Source of the DNA: DATMNI01 sp035570275
Lineage (GTDB): Bacteria; Acidobacteriota; Terriglobia; Bryobacterales; Bryobacteraceae
Length of the DNA stretch: 60,010 nucleotides
NCBI GenBank assembly: GCA_035570275.1
Contig: DATMNI010000431.1
Coordinates: 1-60,010, forward strand
Direction: 5' to 3'
Shown: positions 1 to 11,291 of the stretch, one piece after another
How positions within the stretch are numbered: position 1 is the stretch's first letter
How the letters are laid out: each line of letters starts with the position of its first letter
Program-made: the position numbers and the translations under genes
Notes under the pieces: model-generated
What the model saw: only the letters and a program-made list of their open reading frames with translations
Databases searched by the model: none
Told to the model about the DNA's origin: nothing

Positions 1-68
1 GACCCGACGACGCGCGCAGGGGTGGACATTCGCGGCAAGGGCGTTGTTTTTAACGCCTATACTTCTAT

Positions 69-1637
69 TTAATGCACTCCGCCGGCGCTGCGGCGGTGGC
101 TGGGCCGCTTCATGATCAGCAGGAACGGCAACACCAACAGGAACACCACCGCCATGGCGCGGAAGGTATCCAGGAACGCCAGCATGGAGGCCTGGCGCTG
201 CACCATGCCCCAGGCGGCGATGTAGGATTGGCGCACGGCGGCGCTGGGGTCGGAGCCGCGCGCCACCATGGCGGCTTGCACGTTATTCAGATACGTCCGG
301 GTCTGTGGGCTCAGTGCGCTGATGTGCTCGCCCAGCATGTGGGAGTGGAACTGGGTGCGGCGAAACAGGAACGTGGTGGCGCTGGCGATTCCGACGCCTC
401 CTCCCAGATTGCGCATCAAGTTGAACATGCTGGTCGCGTTGCCCATCTCTTCCTTGGGGATGGGGTCCATAGTGGCGGTAGTCAGTGGGACGAACAGCAT
501 GGCCAGCGACGCCCCCTGAATGAACTGCGGCCAGAAGATGTCCCAGTAGCCGGCGTTCAGGTTCAGGTTGGAAAGCGAGTAGAGCGTCCACGCTGCGCCA
601 ACCAGGCCCACCGCCAGCACCTTCCGAGGGTCGAATCGGCCCAGCACGGTGCCCACCAGGGGCATGGTGAGGAACGATCCGAGGCCGCGCGGCGCCATGG
701 CGATTCCGGCATCCAACGCCGAGTAGCCCAGCAGCGTCTGCAGGAAGATGGGCAACAGCAGCAGGCTGCCGTAAAGCACAAACCCGAGCATCGTCATGAG
801 GAACACACCCGCGGCATAGGTTCGGTCCTTGAAGACGCGAAGTTGCACCACCGGCGCCTGCGCGCGCAGTTCCCGCACGACGAAGGCGATGAGCGCGGCG
901 CCGGCAAGAACCGCCAGGATAGCGATGAATTTCGACCCGAACCAATCTTCCTCCTGGCCCTTATCGAGCAGCAACTGGAGCGCGCCGATGCCGAGGGCCA
1001 GCATGCCGATGCCCCAGTAATCGATGCCGGTTTTCTGGCGGCGGATGTACGGCGGATCGAAAATAAACAGGCGGGTCATGATGACGGAGGCCAGTCCCAC
1101 GGGCAGGTTGATATAGAAGACCCAGCGCCAACTGAAATTGTCCGTGAGGTAGCCGCCGATCACCGGTCCGAGCATGGGAGCGACCACGATACCGAGTCCC
1201 CAGAAAGCCATCGCCTTGCCGCGGTCCTGGGGTGGGAAGGCTTCCAGCATGACGGCTTGCGACAGCGGTTGCAACGCGCCGCCCGTGGCGCCCTGGATCA
1301 CGCGGCACAGAATAAGCATCGGCAGCGTTTGCGCCAGCCCGCACAGAAACGACGCTGCCGTGAAGCCGAACACCGCCGCCGTGAGCATGCGTTTGCGCCC
1401 GAAGAAGTTCGCCAGCCAGCCGGTCATGGGAAGGATGATGGCGTTGGCTACTAGGTAGGACGTCAGCGCCCAGGCCGCCTCGTCGACGCTGACCGAAAGG
1501 CTCCCCGCGATGTGCGGCAGCGAGACGTTGACCACCGTGGTATCCAACACCTCCATGAAGGTGGCGCACATCACGGCAGTGGCGACAATCCACGGGTTGA
1601 CCTGCGGCTGCGATTGCGGCTGGGGCGAAGACGGCAT
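69..1637 (-). CDS. DHA2-family multidrug efflux MFS transporter (EmrB/QacA type)
   Basis: The 522-residue product is an inner-membrane proton-coupled drug exporter of the 14-helix DHA2 group. The DHA2 signature LDTTVVNVSLPHIAG lies near residues 31-45, and the loop 2-3 motif GWLANFFGRKRML (about 74-86) is the MFS motif A. A conserved GGALQPLSQAVMLEAFPP segment follows. Hydrophobic segments alternate along the whole chain, and length is normal for EmrB. In many bacteria EmrB works with an EmrA adaptor and an outer-membrane channel; neither is visible here, although the left edge cuts off what lies downstream. The substrate cannot be inferred. The gene is divergent from the cytochrome operon across a repeat element. 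Confidence 0.93.
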   Translation of the reverse strand: MPSSPQPQSQPQVNPWIVATAVMCATFMEVLDTTVVNVSLPHIAGSLSVSVDEAAWALTSYLVANAIILPMTGWLANFFGRKRMLTAAVFGFTAASFLCGLAQTLPMLILCRVIQGATGGALQPLSQAVMLEAFPPQDRGKAMAFWGLGIVVAPMLGPVIGGYLTDNFSWRWVFYINLPVGLASVIMTRLFIFDPPYIRRQKTGIDYWGIGMLALGIGALQLLLDKGQEEDWFGSKFIAILAVLAGAALIAFVVRELRAQAPVVQLRVFKDRTYAAGVFLMTMLGFVLYGSLLLLPIFLQTLLGYSALDAGIAMAPRGLGSFLTMPLVGTVLGRFDPRKVLAVGLVGAAWTLYSLSNLNLNAGYWDIFWPQFIQGASLAMLFVPLTTATMDPIPKEEMGNATSMFNLMRNLGGGVGIASATTFLFRRTQFHSHMLGEHISALSPQTRTYLNNVQAAMVARGSDPSAAVRQSYIAAWGMVQRQASMLAFLDTFRAMAVVFLLVLPFLLIMKRPSHRRSAGGVH

Positions 1638-1674
1638 CCAATCCCTTGACTATACAATGCCGCACCAAAACCCC

Positions 1675-1889
1675 TGTGGGGCAGGTTGTTAACCTGTGGC
1701 GGATTGTTAATCCGCCCGCGCGATGCGGCAGCGAGCGTTTGCTTCTTGCCCGCGGGGTCTCGTCAAGGCTCGCGACAGGCGGATTGCCAGTCCGCCGCAC
1801 TCTCGAAAGTCGGTTGTGGAAGTTCGGCTGCGCGCCAACTCCCGGCAGGCGGATTGCCAATCCGCCGCAGCTTGCCAAGCTGCCCCACA
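1675..1889. repeat. 215-bp element with 32-bp imperfect terminal inverted repeats
   Basis: The left end (1675-1706) starts TGTGGGGCAGGTTGTTAACC and the right end (1858-1889) is its near inverse, finishing GCTGCCCCACA. Inside are short hairpins: GGCGGATT-GTT-AATCCGCC near the left end and GGCGGATT-GCC-AATCCGCC near the right, plus a GCGATGCGGCAGCGAGCG core. The same ends and core recur at 22721-22863, and solo ends occur at about 11221, 21210 and 49774. No transposase is encoded. The element fills most of the gap between the efflux pump and the cytochrome gene. It looks like a small non-autonomous mobile repeat. Confidence 0.8.
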
Positions 1890-2055
1890 TGGCGCCACGG
1901 GCGACTTTCATCCTTTTCTCTGTGCGCCCGGCGCTCATGCGAAACAGATTAGACAGTCTGCCCCACCCAATACGGTTAAGCACCTCGCCTCTGTATTCTC
2001 TTCCGTGGTCGCATACAATGTTAGACAATCTTCGGCTGATTGCATCGACCGCCTT

Positions 2056-2466
2056 ATGCATCGAGTGCGCATCACAGTTCTGTCGTTGTTGGCGGCATGT
2101 TCCATTGCCGCTGCCTCACGCTCGGTCTGGGATGGTGTATACACCAGGGAACAGGCGGGCCGGGGACAAAAGGCATACCAGGAGGAATGCATGAAGTGCC
2201 ACGGCGAAAACCTCGCGGGTGGGGAAGCGGCGCCGGCCCTGGTGGGGGTTGAGTGGGTTCCCAAATGGAACGGCAAGACCGTGGGCGATCTGTTCGGCCT
2301 GATCCGGAAAACCATGCCCACGGACGATCCGGGGAATCTGAGCAGCCGCCAGTATGCCGATATTGTCGCGTACATACTCAGCGTGAATGAGTTTCCCGCG
2401 GGGCAGAAGGAACTCGACCGCGACCCGGCCGCGTTGAATGAAATCCGCATCGAGGCGAAGCGATGA
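2056..2466 (+). CDS. Secreted mono-haem c-type cytochrome
   Basis: A 136-residue protein with a Sec signal peptide (hydrophobic residues 7-20), then one haem-binding CMKCH motif at residues 45-49. The tail has the small cytochrome-c fold pattern, with a TMPTDDPGNLSSRQYADIVAYILSVN segment carrying a likely Met axial ligand. It overlaps the quinoprotein gene by 4 bp (ATGA), so the two are translationally coupled. Known dehydrogenases of this class pass electrons from PQQ to a cytochrome c, and that is the inferred role. The ATG at 2056 was chosen because it starts a good signal peptide. The open frame continues upstream only through the repeat element. Confidence 0.88.
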   Translation: MHRVRITVLSLLAACSIAAASRSVWDGVYTREQAGRGQKAYQEECMKCHGENLAGGEAAPALVGVEWVPKWNGKTVGDLFGLIRKTMPTDDPGNLSSRQYADIVAYILSVNEFPAGQKELDRDPAALNEIRIEAKR

Positions 2467-4556
2467 ACCATATGGCGAGACGAACATTATTCTGCTGGAC
2501 TCTATTCTGCTGGACTCTATTCTGCTGGACTCTGGTGCTGCCGTCTCTCCTGGCGCAGCAAGGCGCGAAGAACGGCGAGTGGCGATTCTATGGTGGCGAT
2601 GCCGGCACCACCAAGTACTCGGCTCTCGACCAGATCAACGCGAGCAACGTCAAGGAGCTCAAGATCGTTTGGGAGTGGAAGTCGCAAAACTTCGGCAGGC
2701 GGCCGGATTTCAACTGGGAAGTTACACCGTTGATGGCCGGCGGCGTTCTGTTCTTCACCGCCGGCACGCGGCGCGACGTGGTGGCGGTGGACGCGGCCTC
2801 GGGCGAGACGCTCTGGATGTACCGGCTCGACGAGGGGCCGCGCGGCGCGGTGGTGGCCCGCACCGTGAATCGCGGGCTGGCTTACTGGAGCGATGGCAAG
2901 GGTGACGACCGGGTTCTGCTGATCTCGCCCGGATATCAATTAGTGGCGCTCAACGCCAAGACCGGGACGCCGGTTCCGGGCTTCGGCAATAACGGTCTGA
3001 TCGAATTGACCGAAGGGCTGGACCGGGCGGTGGTGAAGCCCGGCCAGATCGGCGCCAGTTCACCGGCCATCGTGGTTCGGGACACGGTGGTGGTGGGTGC
3101 GGCGCTTTTGACGGGCACCGCGCCCGTCTCCAAGGAGAACGTGCCGGGCTACATTCGCGGCTTCGATGCGAGAACCGGCAAGAAGCTGTGGACCTTCCAC
3201 ACCATTCCGCGGCCAGGCGAGTTCGGCAATGAAACGTGGGAGGCCGATTCCTGGAAGTACACCGGCAATACCGGCGCCTGGGCGCCGCTGAGCGGCGACG
3301 AGGAACTGGGGTATGTCTACATTCCGGTGGAGATGCCGACCGGCGATTTCTACGGCGGCAACCGTCCCGGCAACAGCCTCTTTTCGGACAGCCTGGTGTG
3401 CCTGGATGCCCGAACGGGGAAGCGCATCTGGTTTTTTCAACTGGTCCATCACGACATTTGGGACTGGGATGTCGCCGCGCCGCCGATCCTGGTGGATATC
3501 TCCGTCAATGGCAAACGCATCAAGGCCGTGGCGCAGGTGACCAAGCAGGCATTCACCTATGTGTTCGACCGCGTGACGGGGCAACCGGTCTGGCCCATCG
3601 AGGAGCGGCCGGTGCCGCAGTCGGATGTGCCCGGCGAGAAGACCGCGGCCACGCAGCCATTCCCTACCAAACCGGCGGCGTTCGACCGGCAGGGCACCAG
3701 CCTGGACGATCTCATCGATTTCACACCGGAGCTCAAGGCCGAGGCGGTGAAGATCGCATCGCAGTATAAGCTGGGGCCGCTCTACACCCCTCCCATCGTG
3801 CCCGACACCAATGGCAAGGCCGCCACCCTGCTGCTGCCCTCGCATGTTGGCGGCGCCAACTGGCCCGGCGGCGCGGTGGATGTGGAATCGGGAATCTTAT
3901 ACGTCTCTTCGGTGACCAATCAGGACCCTCTGGCGGTGTCGCCCGCCGACGCCAGGCGCTCCGACATGGGCTACGTAGGAGGCCGCGGTGGCGGTGGCGG
4001 CGGCCGTGGCGGACGAGGTGGACGAGGCGGGGGTGGTGGCGGGACCGCAGGCGCCGCTGGACCCGCTGCCGCCGCGGCAACATTTGACGATGGCGATCAA
4101 TCCATGCGGCCAGTGCAGCGCATGAATATCGGCCCGCAGGGGTTGCCGCTGATCCGGCCGCCATGGGGCCGCATCACGGCGATCGACCTGAATACCGGAG
4201 ACCACCTTTGGATGATCGCCAACGGCGATGCTCCGGACTACGTGAAGAACCACCCCGCGATGAAGGGCATCGACTTGAGCAACACCGGCAAGCCCTCGCG
4301 TTCTCCGCTGCTGGTCACCAAGACGCTGCTGTTCGGCGCCGATGGCAACAACCTTTGGGCGGCCCCGGCCGGCGCCGGCGGCAACATGTTCCGCGCCATC
4401 GATAAGCGCACCGGCAAGGTGATCCACGAAATGGCGCTTCCCGCGATGGCGACCGGGGTCCCGATGACTTACCTGGTGGATGGCCGGCAGATCATTGTTG
4501 TGGCCGTCGGCGCCGCGGGTGTTCCAGCCGAACTGGTGGCGCTGGCGTTGCCGTAG
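2463..4556 (+). CDS. PQQ-dependent quinoprotein dehydrogenase (membrane glucose dehydrogenase-like)
   Basis: A 697-residue periplasmic beta-propeller enzyme that would oxidise a sugar or alcohol with pyrroloquinoline quinone. Propeller signatures include WRFYGGDAGTTKYSALDQIN (about 36-55), HHDIWDWDVAAPPILVD (about 328-344) and GGANWPGGAVDVESG (about 465-479), the pattern of quinoprotein glucose dehydrogenases. The signal peptide contains a perfect threefold LFCWT repeat encoded by 15-bp units. A Gly/Arg-rich insertion (about residues 507-545) splits a late propeller blade. Length is near that of the soluble propeller part of the family, without the N-terminal membrane helices of E. coli Gcd. 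The substrate is not determinable. Cytochrome partner lies directly upstream. Confidence 0.9.
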   Translation: MNHMARRTLFCWTLFCWTLFCWTLVLPSLLAQQGAKNGEWRFYGGDAGTTKYSALDQINASNVKELKIVWEWKSQNFGRRPDFNWEVTPLMAGGVLFFTAGTRRDVVAVDAASGETLWMYRLDEGPRGAVVARTVNRGLAYWSDGKGDDRVLLISPGYQLVALNAKTGTPVPGFGNNGLIELTEGLDRAVVKPGQIGASSPAIVVRDTVVVGAALLTGTAPVSKENVPGYIRGFDARTGKKLWTFHTIPRPGEFGNETWEADSWKYTGNTGAWAPLSGDEELGYVYIPVEMPTGDFYGGNRPGNSLFSDSLVCLDARTGKRIWFFQLVHHDIWDWDVAAPPILVDISVNGKRIKAVAQVTKQAFTYVFDRVTGQPVWPIEERPVPQSDVPGEKTAATQPFPTKPAAFDRQGTSLDDLIDFTPELKAEAVKIASQYKLGPLYTPPIVPDTNGKAATLLLPSHVGGANWPGGAVDVESGILYVSSVTNQDPLAVSPADARRSDMGYVGGRGGGGGGRGGRGGRGGGGGGTAGAAGPAAAAATFDDGDQSMRPVQRMNIGPQGLPLIRPPWGRITAIDLNTGDHLWMIANGDAPDYVKNHPAMKGIDLSNTGKPSRSPLLVTKTLLFGADGNNLWAAPAGAGGNMFRAIDKRTGKVIHEMALPAMATGVPMTYLVDGRQIIVVAVGAAGVPAELVALALP
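2489..2533 (+). repeat. Perfect 3 x 15-bp tandem repeat in a signal peptide
   Basis: The unit ATTCTGCTGGACTCT occurs three times without mismatch and encodes the repeated LFCWT in the hydrophobic core of the quinoprotein signal peptide. Copy-number change would keep the frame but alter signal-peptide length by five residues per unit. Confidence 0.95.
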
Positions 4557-4661
4557 GGTGGGCGCGGAGGGTGTCCTCCGCACCAACTGCTGGATGCGGA
4601 ACCAGAAGCCAGCCGCCGCCGAGGCGTAAAACGTTGGCGCAAATCGGTGTAGCATGTTTTT

Positions 4662-5999
4662 GTGAAGAACGAAGAAGCCGCCGAATTGCTCCCCGTCCCC
4701 GGACGCGAGGTCCTCGTGACGCATCCCGGCAAGCTGTATTTTTCGAGGCAGACGAAAGTCTCGAAACTCGACCTCGTACGTTATTACCTATCGGTCGCGC
4801 CGGGTGCTCTGGCCGGAATTGAAGACCGTCCGCTGGTGCTCAAGCGCTTTGTGAATGGCGCCGAGGCCCCGGCCTTTTATCAGAAGCGCGCACCCACGGA
4901 GCGGCCTCCGTGGCTGAGAACGGTAACGCTGTCATTTCCTTCGGGCCGTACCGCGGAAGAGGTGGTCGTCGACGATGCGGCGGGGCTCGCGTGGGTCGTC
5001 AATCTGGGCTGCATCGAGCTGCACCCGCACCCCGTACGCTCGGGCGATCTCGATCATCCGGACGAACTGCGAGTCGATCTCGACCCGGGCCCAGGCGTCA
5101 ATTGGGCAGACGTGCGCACTGTAGCCCTTGAGGTGAAGGCGCTGCTCGAGGAGATGGGCCTCCGCGGCTGGCCCAAGACCAGCGGTTCGCGCGGTATGCA
5201 CGTGAATGTGCGGATCCAGCCGCGCTGGACGTTCGGCGAGGTGCGCCGCGCCGCGGTCGCCCTGTCGCGTGCCATCGAGAGGCGTTTGCCGGCCCTGGCC
5301 AGTTCGAAATGGTGGAAGGAGGAGCGTCATGGCGTGTTCCTTGACTACAACCAGAACGCCAAGGATCGGACGACGTGCTCCGCTTATTCCGTACGCCCGC
5401 TGGCCGATGCCCGCGTGTCCACGCCGCTTCACTGGCATGAGGTTCCCGACTGCGAGCCGTCCGACTTCACCATACTGACCGTACCCAGCCGCTTCCAGCA
5501 GTCGGGCGATCCGCACGCCGGCATGAACGCCGCGCCGGGTTCGCTGGAACAATTATTGGAACTCGCGGCCCAAGACGAGGCAGCGGGCCTGGCCGACGCG
5601 CCCTGGCCGCCGCACTTTCGCAAAATGGAGGGCGAAGCGCCGCGCGTGGCGCCTTCGCGCACCAAGTCTGCGGCCAAAAAAGCGGGGACCAGGCCGCCGC
5701 GGACGAAGATGCCGCTCCTGGTAGTGGCGAACTCTCCCGATCGAGACGCCGCCCTGGCAGGTCTGGAAAGATGGAAAAGCAAGTACGCCGAGGCGGCCGG
5801 ACTACTGGCTGTGGACGACGTGCTGGTCGACTCCATGCGAGGCCGGTCATCCACCTGGACCCGCATCCGCGTGAACCTGCGCCATGTGCCCGAAGCGCTG
5901 CGGCCGCTGCAGGAAACGCCCGACCCCGATGAGGATCCGACGCGTGAGTGGCGTACCAGGCGGGCTTCGAACGCGGGCCGCGCGCCGGAGGAGGCGTAA
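4662..5999 (+). CDS. LigD-type end-joining polymerase/primase domain protein
   Basis: A 445-residue stand-alone relative of the LigD polymerase domain, which fills gaps with NTPs during bacterial non-homologous end joining. The archaeo-eukaryotic primase motifs are present: DELRVDLDPGPG (metal-binding Asp139 and Asp141), SGSRGMHV (His180) and FLDYNQNAKDRTTCSAYSVR (about 229-248). The last 110 residues form a Lys/Arg-rich linker and then a conserved-looking tail ending in MRGRSSTWTRIRVNLRHVPE and a TREWR element. Translation begins at a GTG. The ligase domain normally fused to it is encoded separately and convergently at 6281-7393. No Ku gene lies in the window. Confidence 0.9.
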   Translation: MKNEEAAELLPVPGREVLVTHPGKLYFSRQTKVSKLDLVRYYLSVAPGALAGIEDRPLVLKRFVNGAEAPAFYQKRAPTERPPWLRTVTLSFPSGRTAEEVVVDDAAGLAWVVNLGCIELHPHPVRSGDLDHPDELRVDLDPGPGVNWADVRTVALEVKALLEEMGLRGWPKTSGSRGMHVNVRIQPRWTFGEVRRAAVALSRAIERRLPALASSKWWKEERHGVFLDYNQNAKDRTTCSAYSVRPLADARVSTPLHWHEVPDCEPSDFTILTVPSRFQQSGDPHAGMNAAPGSLEQLLELAAQDEAAGLADAPWPPHFRKMEGEAPRVAPSRTKSAAKKAGTRPPRTKMPLLVVANSPDRDAALAGLERWKSKYAEAAGLLAVDDVLVDSMRGRSSTWTRIRVNLRHVPEALRPLQETPDPDEDPTREWRTRRASNAGRAPEEA

Positions 6000-6002
6000 G
6001 CG

Positions 6003-6275
6003 CGTGTCTGGAGTCCCAGCCCGCGCTTGACCCTCGCCTGGTTCCCTCTTTGAGCCATCGCATGATGGTGGGCATTTGCCGTGTGCCGTTGGAAAGATCG
6101 CGTGGACGTGATTGGGCCTGACCACGCACGCGTGGAGTTGGTTGAAGCGGCGAACCGCCTCCCCATCCAGGCCCGCGTTCACAACTACGCCGGCGAGTGT
6201 CTGGCGAAGCATGACAGACCACGAAAGACGATGGTCTGTCCCACCTTCTCCGAGAAATGTACAATCGACTCTGGC
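6003..6275 (-). pseudogene. Remnant of a REP-associated tyrosine transposase (Y1_Tnp/RAYT family)
   Basis: Read on the minus strand, one frame gives FNQLHACVVRPNHVHAIF. This matches the HUH motif region of RAYT proteins (typically VVMPNHVHLL). The continuation MPTIMRWLKEGTRRGSSAG, which fits the following Lys-rich helix, is in a different frame. A frameshift therefore separates the two, and the catalytic tyrosine helix and N-terminus are degraded. It lies exactly in the gap between the polymerase and ligase genes. RAYTs mobilise short palindromes, which is notable given the hairpin repeats elsewhere in the window, but any link is inference. Confidence 0.6.
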
Positions 6276-6280
6276 CAGCC

Positions 6281-7393
6281 TCAATGGCCGCGGGCGAAAA
6301 TCGCGGCCAACTCCTGCGGCGGAACCACTTCGAGCTCGGCATAAGTGCAGTCGCCCGGCTTTTTGTCCGTGCGCCACCTTCGAAAATGCGCCATGTGCCG
6401 GAAGCGAGTGCCCTGCATGTGCTCATACGCGATTTCGACCACCAGCTCGGGCCGCAGCGGTTCCCACGACAGGTCCTTGCCCTGGCTCCAGCGGCTCTGG
6501 CCGCCCGGCACGCGGTGCCCGGCCTCGCCGCCTTCGGGTACATCCTCCGCCGATCGCTTTCCCGCCTGGTCCCCCCACTTCTGCCAAGGGTGATTGGCGA
6601 GCGCGTCCTGGCGATAAGGCGCCAGGAATTCCACCAGGTCCCGGCGCTGGGCGTCCGAGAAGCTCGCGCAGACCCCGACATGCTGCAAGGCGCCGGAATC
6701 GTCGAAAAGCCCGAGCAACAGTGAGCCGACAGCGGTACGCTCGCCTTTCTTGTACCATCGAAATCCGGCCACGACGCAGTCGCAATCGCGCTCGTGTTTC
6801 ACCTTGAGCATCACCCGCTTGTTCGACTCGTAAGTCCCCGAAATCGGCTTGGCCATGACGCCGTCCAAACCAGCTCCCTCGAAGCGGCGAAACCAATCCG
6901 ACGCCACACTCAATTCGCGAGTCGCGGGCGTCAGATGGATCGGCGGCGCCGCCGATGAGAGCAGCCTTTCCAACTCCTGACGCCGCCTTTCGAACGGTTC
7001 GCTACGCAAATCGCGGTCGCCCTCCGAGAGCAGGTCAAAGAACACGATGGATGACGGGATTTGTTTGGACAGAAGCTTCACCCGCGACGCGGCCGGATGA
7101 AGGCGGAGCTGCAGCGCTTCGAAGTCGAGCCCGCCATCGGTTGCGATGACGATCTCGCCGTCGAGCACGCAACGAGCCGGCAACTGCGAGTGTAACGTCT
7201 CGAGCAGTTCGGGAAAATAGCGGTTCAGCGGCTTTTCATCACGGCTCTGGATCTGGATCTCGTCACCGTCCCGGAAGACCAACGCACGAAACCCATCCCA
7301 CTTCGGTTCGAAAATCCAGGTTCCGCCGGCGGGCAGATCGTCCACTCGTTTGGCGAGCATCGGCAGGATGGGTGGGTTGACGGGAAGTTCCAC
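6281..7393 (-). CDS. ATP-dependent DNA ligase (LigC / LigD ligase-domain type)
   Basis: A 370-residue ligase that seals nicks through an enzyme-adenylate. The nucleotidyltransferase motif I is EPKWDGFR with Lys31 as the adenylated residue. Motif III is IVFFDLL, motif IV is LDGVMAKP and motif V is MLKVKHERDCDCVVAG. The OB-fold half ends in LVVEIAYEHMQGTRFRHMAHFRRWR, characteristic of LigC/LigD ligases. Length is typical of stand-alone LigC. With the convergent polymerase gene it forms a split LigD, suggesting a role in end joining or base-excision repair. A short insertion (EGGEAGHRVPGGQSRWSQGK, about 297-316) precedes the final motif. Confidence 0.93.
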   Translation of the reverse strand: MELPVNPPILPMLAKRVDDLPAGGTWIFEPKWDGFRALVFRDGDEIQIQSRDEKPLNRYFPELLETLHSQLPARCVLDGEIVIATDGGLDFEALQLRLHPAASRVKLLSKQIPSSIVFFDLLSEGDRDLRSEPFERRRQELERLLSSAAPPIHLTPATRELSVASDWFRRFEGAGLDGVMAKPISGTYESNKRVMLKVKHERDCDCVVAGFRWYKKGERTAVGSLLLGLFDDSGALQHVGVCASFSDAQRRDLVEFLAPYRQDALANHPWQKWGDQAGKRSAEDVPEGGEAGHRVPGGQSRWSQGKDLSWEPLRPELVVEIAYEHMQGTRFRHMAHFRRWRTDKKPGDCTYAELEVVPPQELAAIFARGH

Positions 7394-7475
7394 GCCTCAT
7401 CTTATAACGCCCGCCAGGGTCAGGTCAGGGAAACTGGCGCGGATTCCACCGCAGCAAGTTTTGCCACTCCGATCC

Positions 7476-7523
7476 GTCTGATCACTTTCCTCGTCTAATC
7501 ACTTCCCCGTCGATCACTTCCCC
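7476..7523. repeat. Imperfect 3 x 15-17-bp tandem repeat at the ThuA stop codon
   Basis: Three units of the form GTC(T)RATCACTTYCCC lie at 7476-7492, 7493-7508 and 7509-7523. The stop codon of the ThuA gene (7514-7516 on the minus strand) lies inside the last unit, so the array extends the 3' end of that gene into the intergenic space. Confidence 0.8.
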
Positions 7524-8467
7524 GAGGCGCACGACCGGCCGTTTTCGGCGAGGCCCCAGGCTATCCCATTGGCATAAAGCTGAATGATTAGCTCCTCGGA
7601 GTACATCGATGCGCCATGACCAAGCGCCGAGTAAAAGACATGGCCCTTTTCCACGCAATGCCACCACGCGAGGGGATGATCCGCACCCATGGTGGCCCGG
7701 CCGGGATTGTAAGTCTGCTCGTCGACGGTCAGGAGGATATGGTAGCCCGGCTTGCCGCGAGGATTATCGGCAAACGAGTACCACTCTTCCGCGCGGTGCC
7801 AGAGTGCGGGGAGGCCTTTGGTGATGGGATTCTTCAGATCCTGCACGTGGATATCACCCGGCTGTATGGATGAGTGAACCACAAATTGAGCCCCGATTAA
7901 AGTATCCACGTACCACTTCCAGTCCGCCGCCGAAGTGCGGCCCGGACCACTGGAGACGGGGTCGCCGCCGGAGCCGTGAGTGCCCACGAACGATCCGCCG
8001 TTTTCCATCCAGCTTTTGAAAGCCGCGCGCTGGTCTTCGGTCAGCGTATCGCCGCTGGTATTATTCCAGACGACCACCTTGAACTTACCCAACTGCTCCT
8101 TGTTCATGACCGCGCCGTTCTCCGTAATAAAGAACGGCCACGCCCGCTCGTGCGCGATCGCCGCCAGCGCCGCATTGGACGCCTGGATGGCAGCATCGTC
8201 ACGAAATCCATTGGTCTTGGAGAAAATCAGCACCCCGCCCGGTTTCAAATCAGCCGGCAATACAGGCGGCTCCTTGTCGAACGTGGGAGCGGACACGAAA
8301 CCTGCACCTCCCCCACGACCACCCCGGCCGGCCCCGCGCCCGGCGCCGCCCAATTCTCCCGGTGCGCCCCGCCCTTCGACCGCGGGAGCCGGAGGCTGCT
8401 GACCCAGAGTCGCGGCTGCGGCAGCGATCCATGCCGATACCGCGAACCATCTCACTTTGCTGTTCAT
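7514..8467 (-). CDS. Exported ThuA-domain protein
   Basis: A 317-residue protein with a Sec signal peptide (residues 1-22, cleavage near TLGQQ) and a single ThuA (trehalose-utilisation, glutamine-amidotransferase-like) domain from about residue 75. Recognisable parts are VLIFSKTNGFRDD, VVVWNNTSGDTLTEDQRAAF, GGSFVGTHGSGGD, PITKGLPALWHRAEEWYSF and HPLAWWHCVEKGHVFYSALGHG. The family is widespread in carbohydrate-active loci of Acidobacteriota, Planctomycetes and Bacteroidota, but its reaction is poorly defined. Residues 32-55 are a Gly/Arg-rich low-complexity linker. It is divergent from the permease gene at 8667. Confidence 0.87.
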   Translation of the reverse strand: MNSKVRWFAVSAWIAAAAATLGQQPPAPAVEGRGAPGELGGAGRGAGRGGRGGGAGFVSAPTFDKEPPVLPADLKPGGVLIFSKTNGFRDDAAIQASNAALAAIAHERAWPFFITENGAVMNKEQLGKFKVVVWNNTSGDTLTEDQRAAFKSWMENGGSFVGTHGSGGDPVSSGPGRTSAADWKWYVDTLIGAQFVVHSSIQPGDIHVQDLKNPITKGLPALWHRAEEWYSFADNPRGKPGYHILLTVDEQTYNPGRATMGADHPLAWWHCVEKGHVFYSALGHGASMYSEELIIQLYANGIAWGLAENGRSCASGK

Positions 8468-8666
8468 GAAATCTCCCGTGGTTTGCTTACGCGCCGCAAA
8501 TTTCCGGCGAACGGTCCCACAAGCCCATGCCCGAGACTATTATGCCTCCTCGGGGAAATCTGTGGGTGATGGCAAGCTGGTTCCGCATCGTATATCTGCG
8601 GGAGCTTTCCTACAGGGCACCATATTCTCTACGGAACATCTCCCCATTCCCGTCGTCTAACCGTCC

Positions 8667-11129
<2,463 letters not shown>

Positions 11130-11220
11130 CCGACGCCAGCCGGGCACCCGATGGCGAGGCACCAGTACCGCGCCGGGCACGCGATGGATAGCCGATTGGA
11201 AAACCGACCAGTCAAAGCTC

Positions 11221-11268
11221 GGGGCAGGCGGATTAACAATCCGCCGCCGGTTAACAACCGGCCCCACA
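11221..11268. repeat. Solo end of the TGTGGGGC inverted-repeat element
   Basis: The stretch contains GGCGGATT-AAC-AATCCGCC followed by CCGGTTAACAACCGG and ends GGCCCCACA, matching the right end of the elements at 1675 and 22721. No matching left end was found nearby, so this is a single end or a decayed copy. Confidence 0.7.
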
Positions 11269-11291
11269 AACTCCGAGCACCAGTGTGTGTG

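Noticed and set aside
40..57. GGCGTT/AACGCC hairpin before the efflux-pump stop
   Set aside because: Only 6-bp arms and no T-run on the transcribed strand, so a terminator call is not supported.
1723..2055. Upstream extension of the cytochrome gene
   Set aside because: It translates the repeat element (for example ADCQSAAACQ) and would bury the signal peptide in the middle of the protein.
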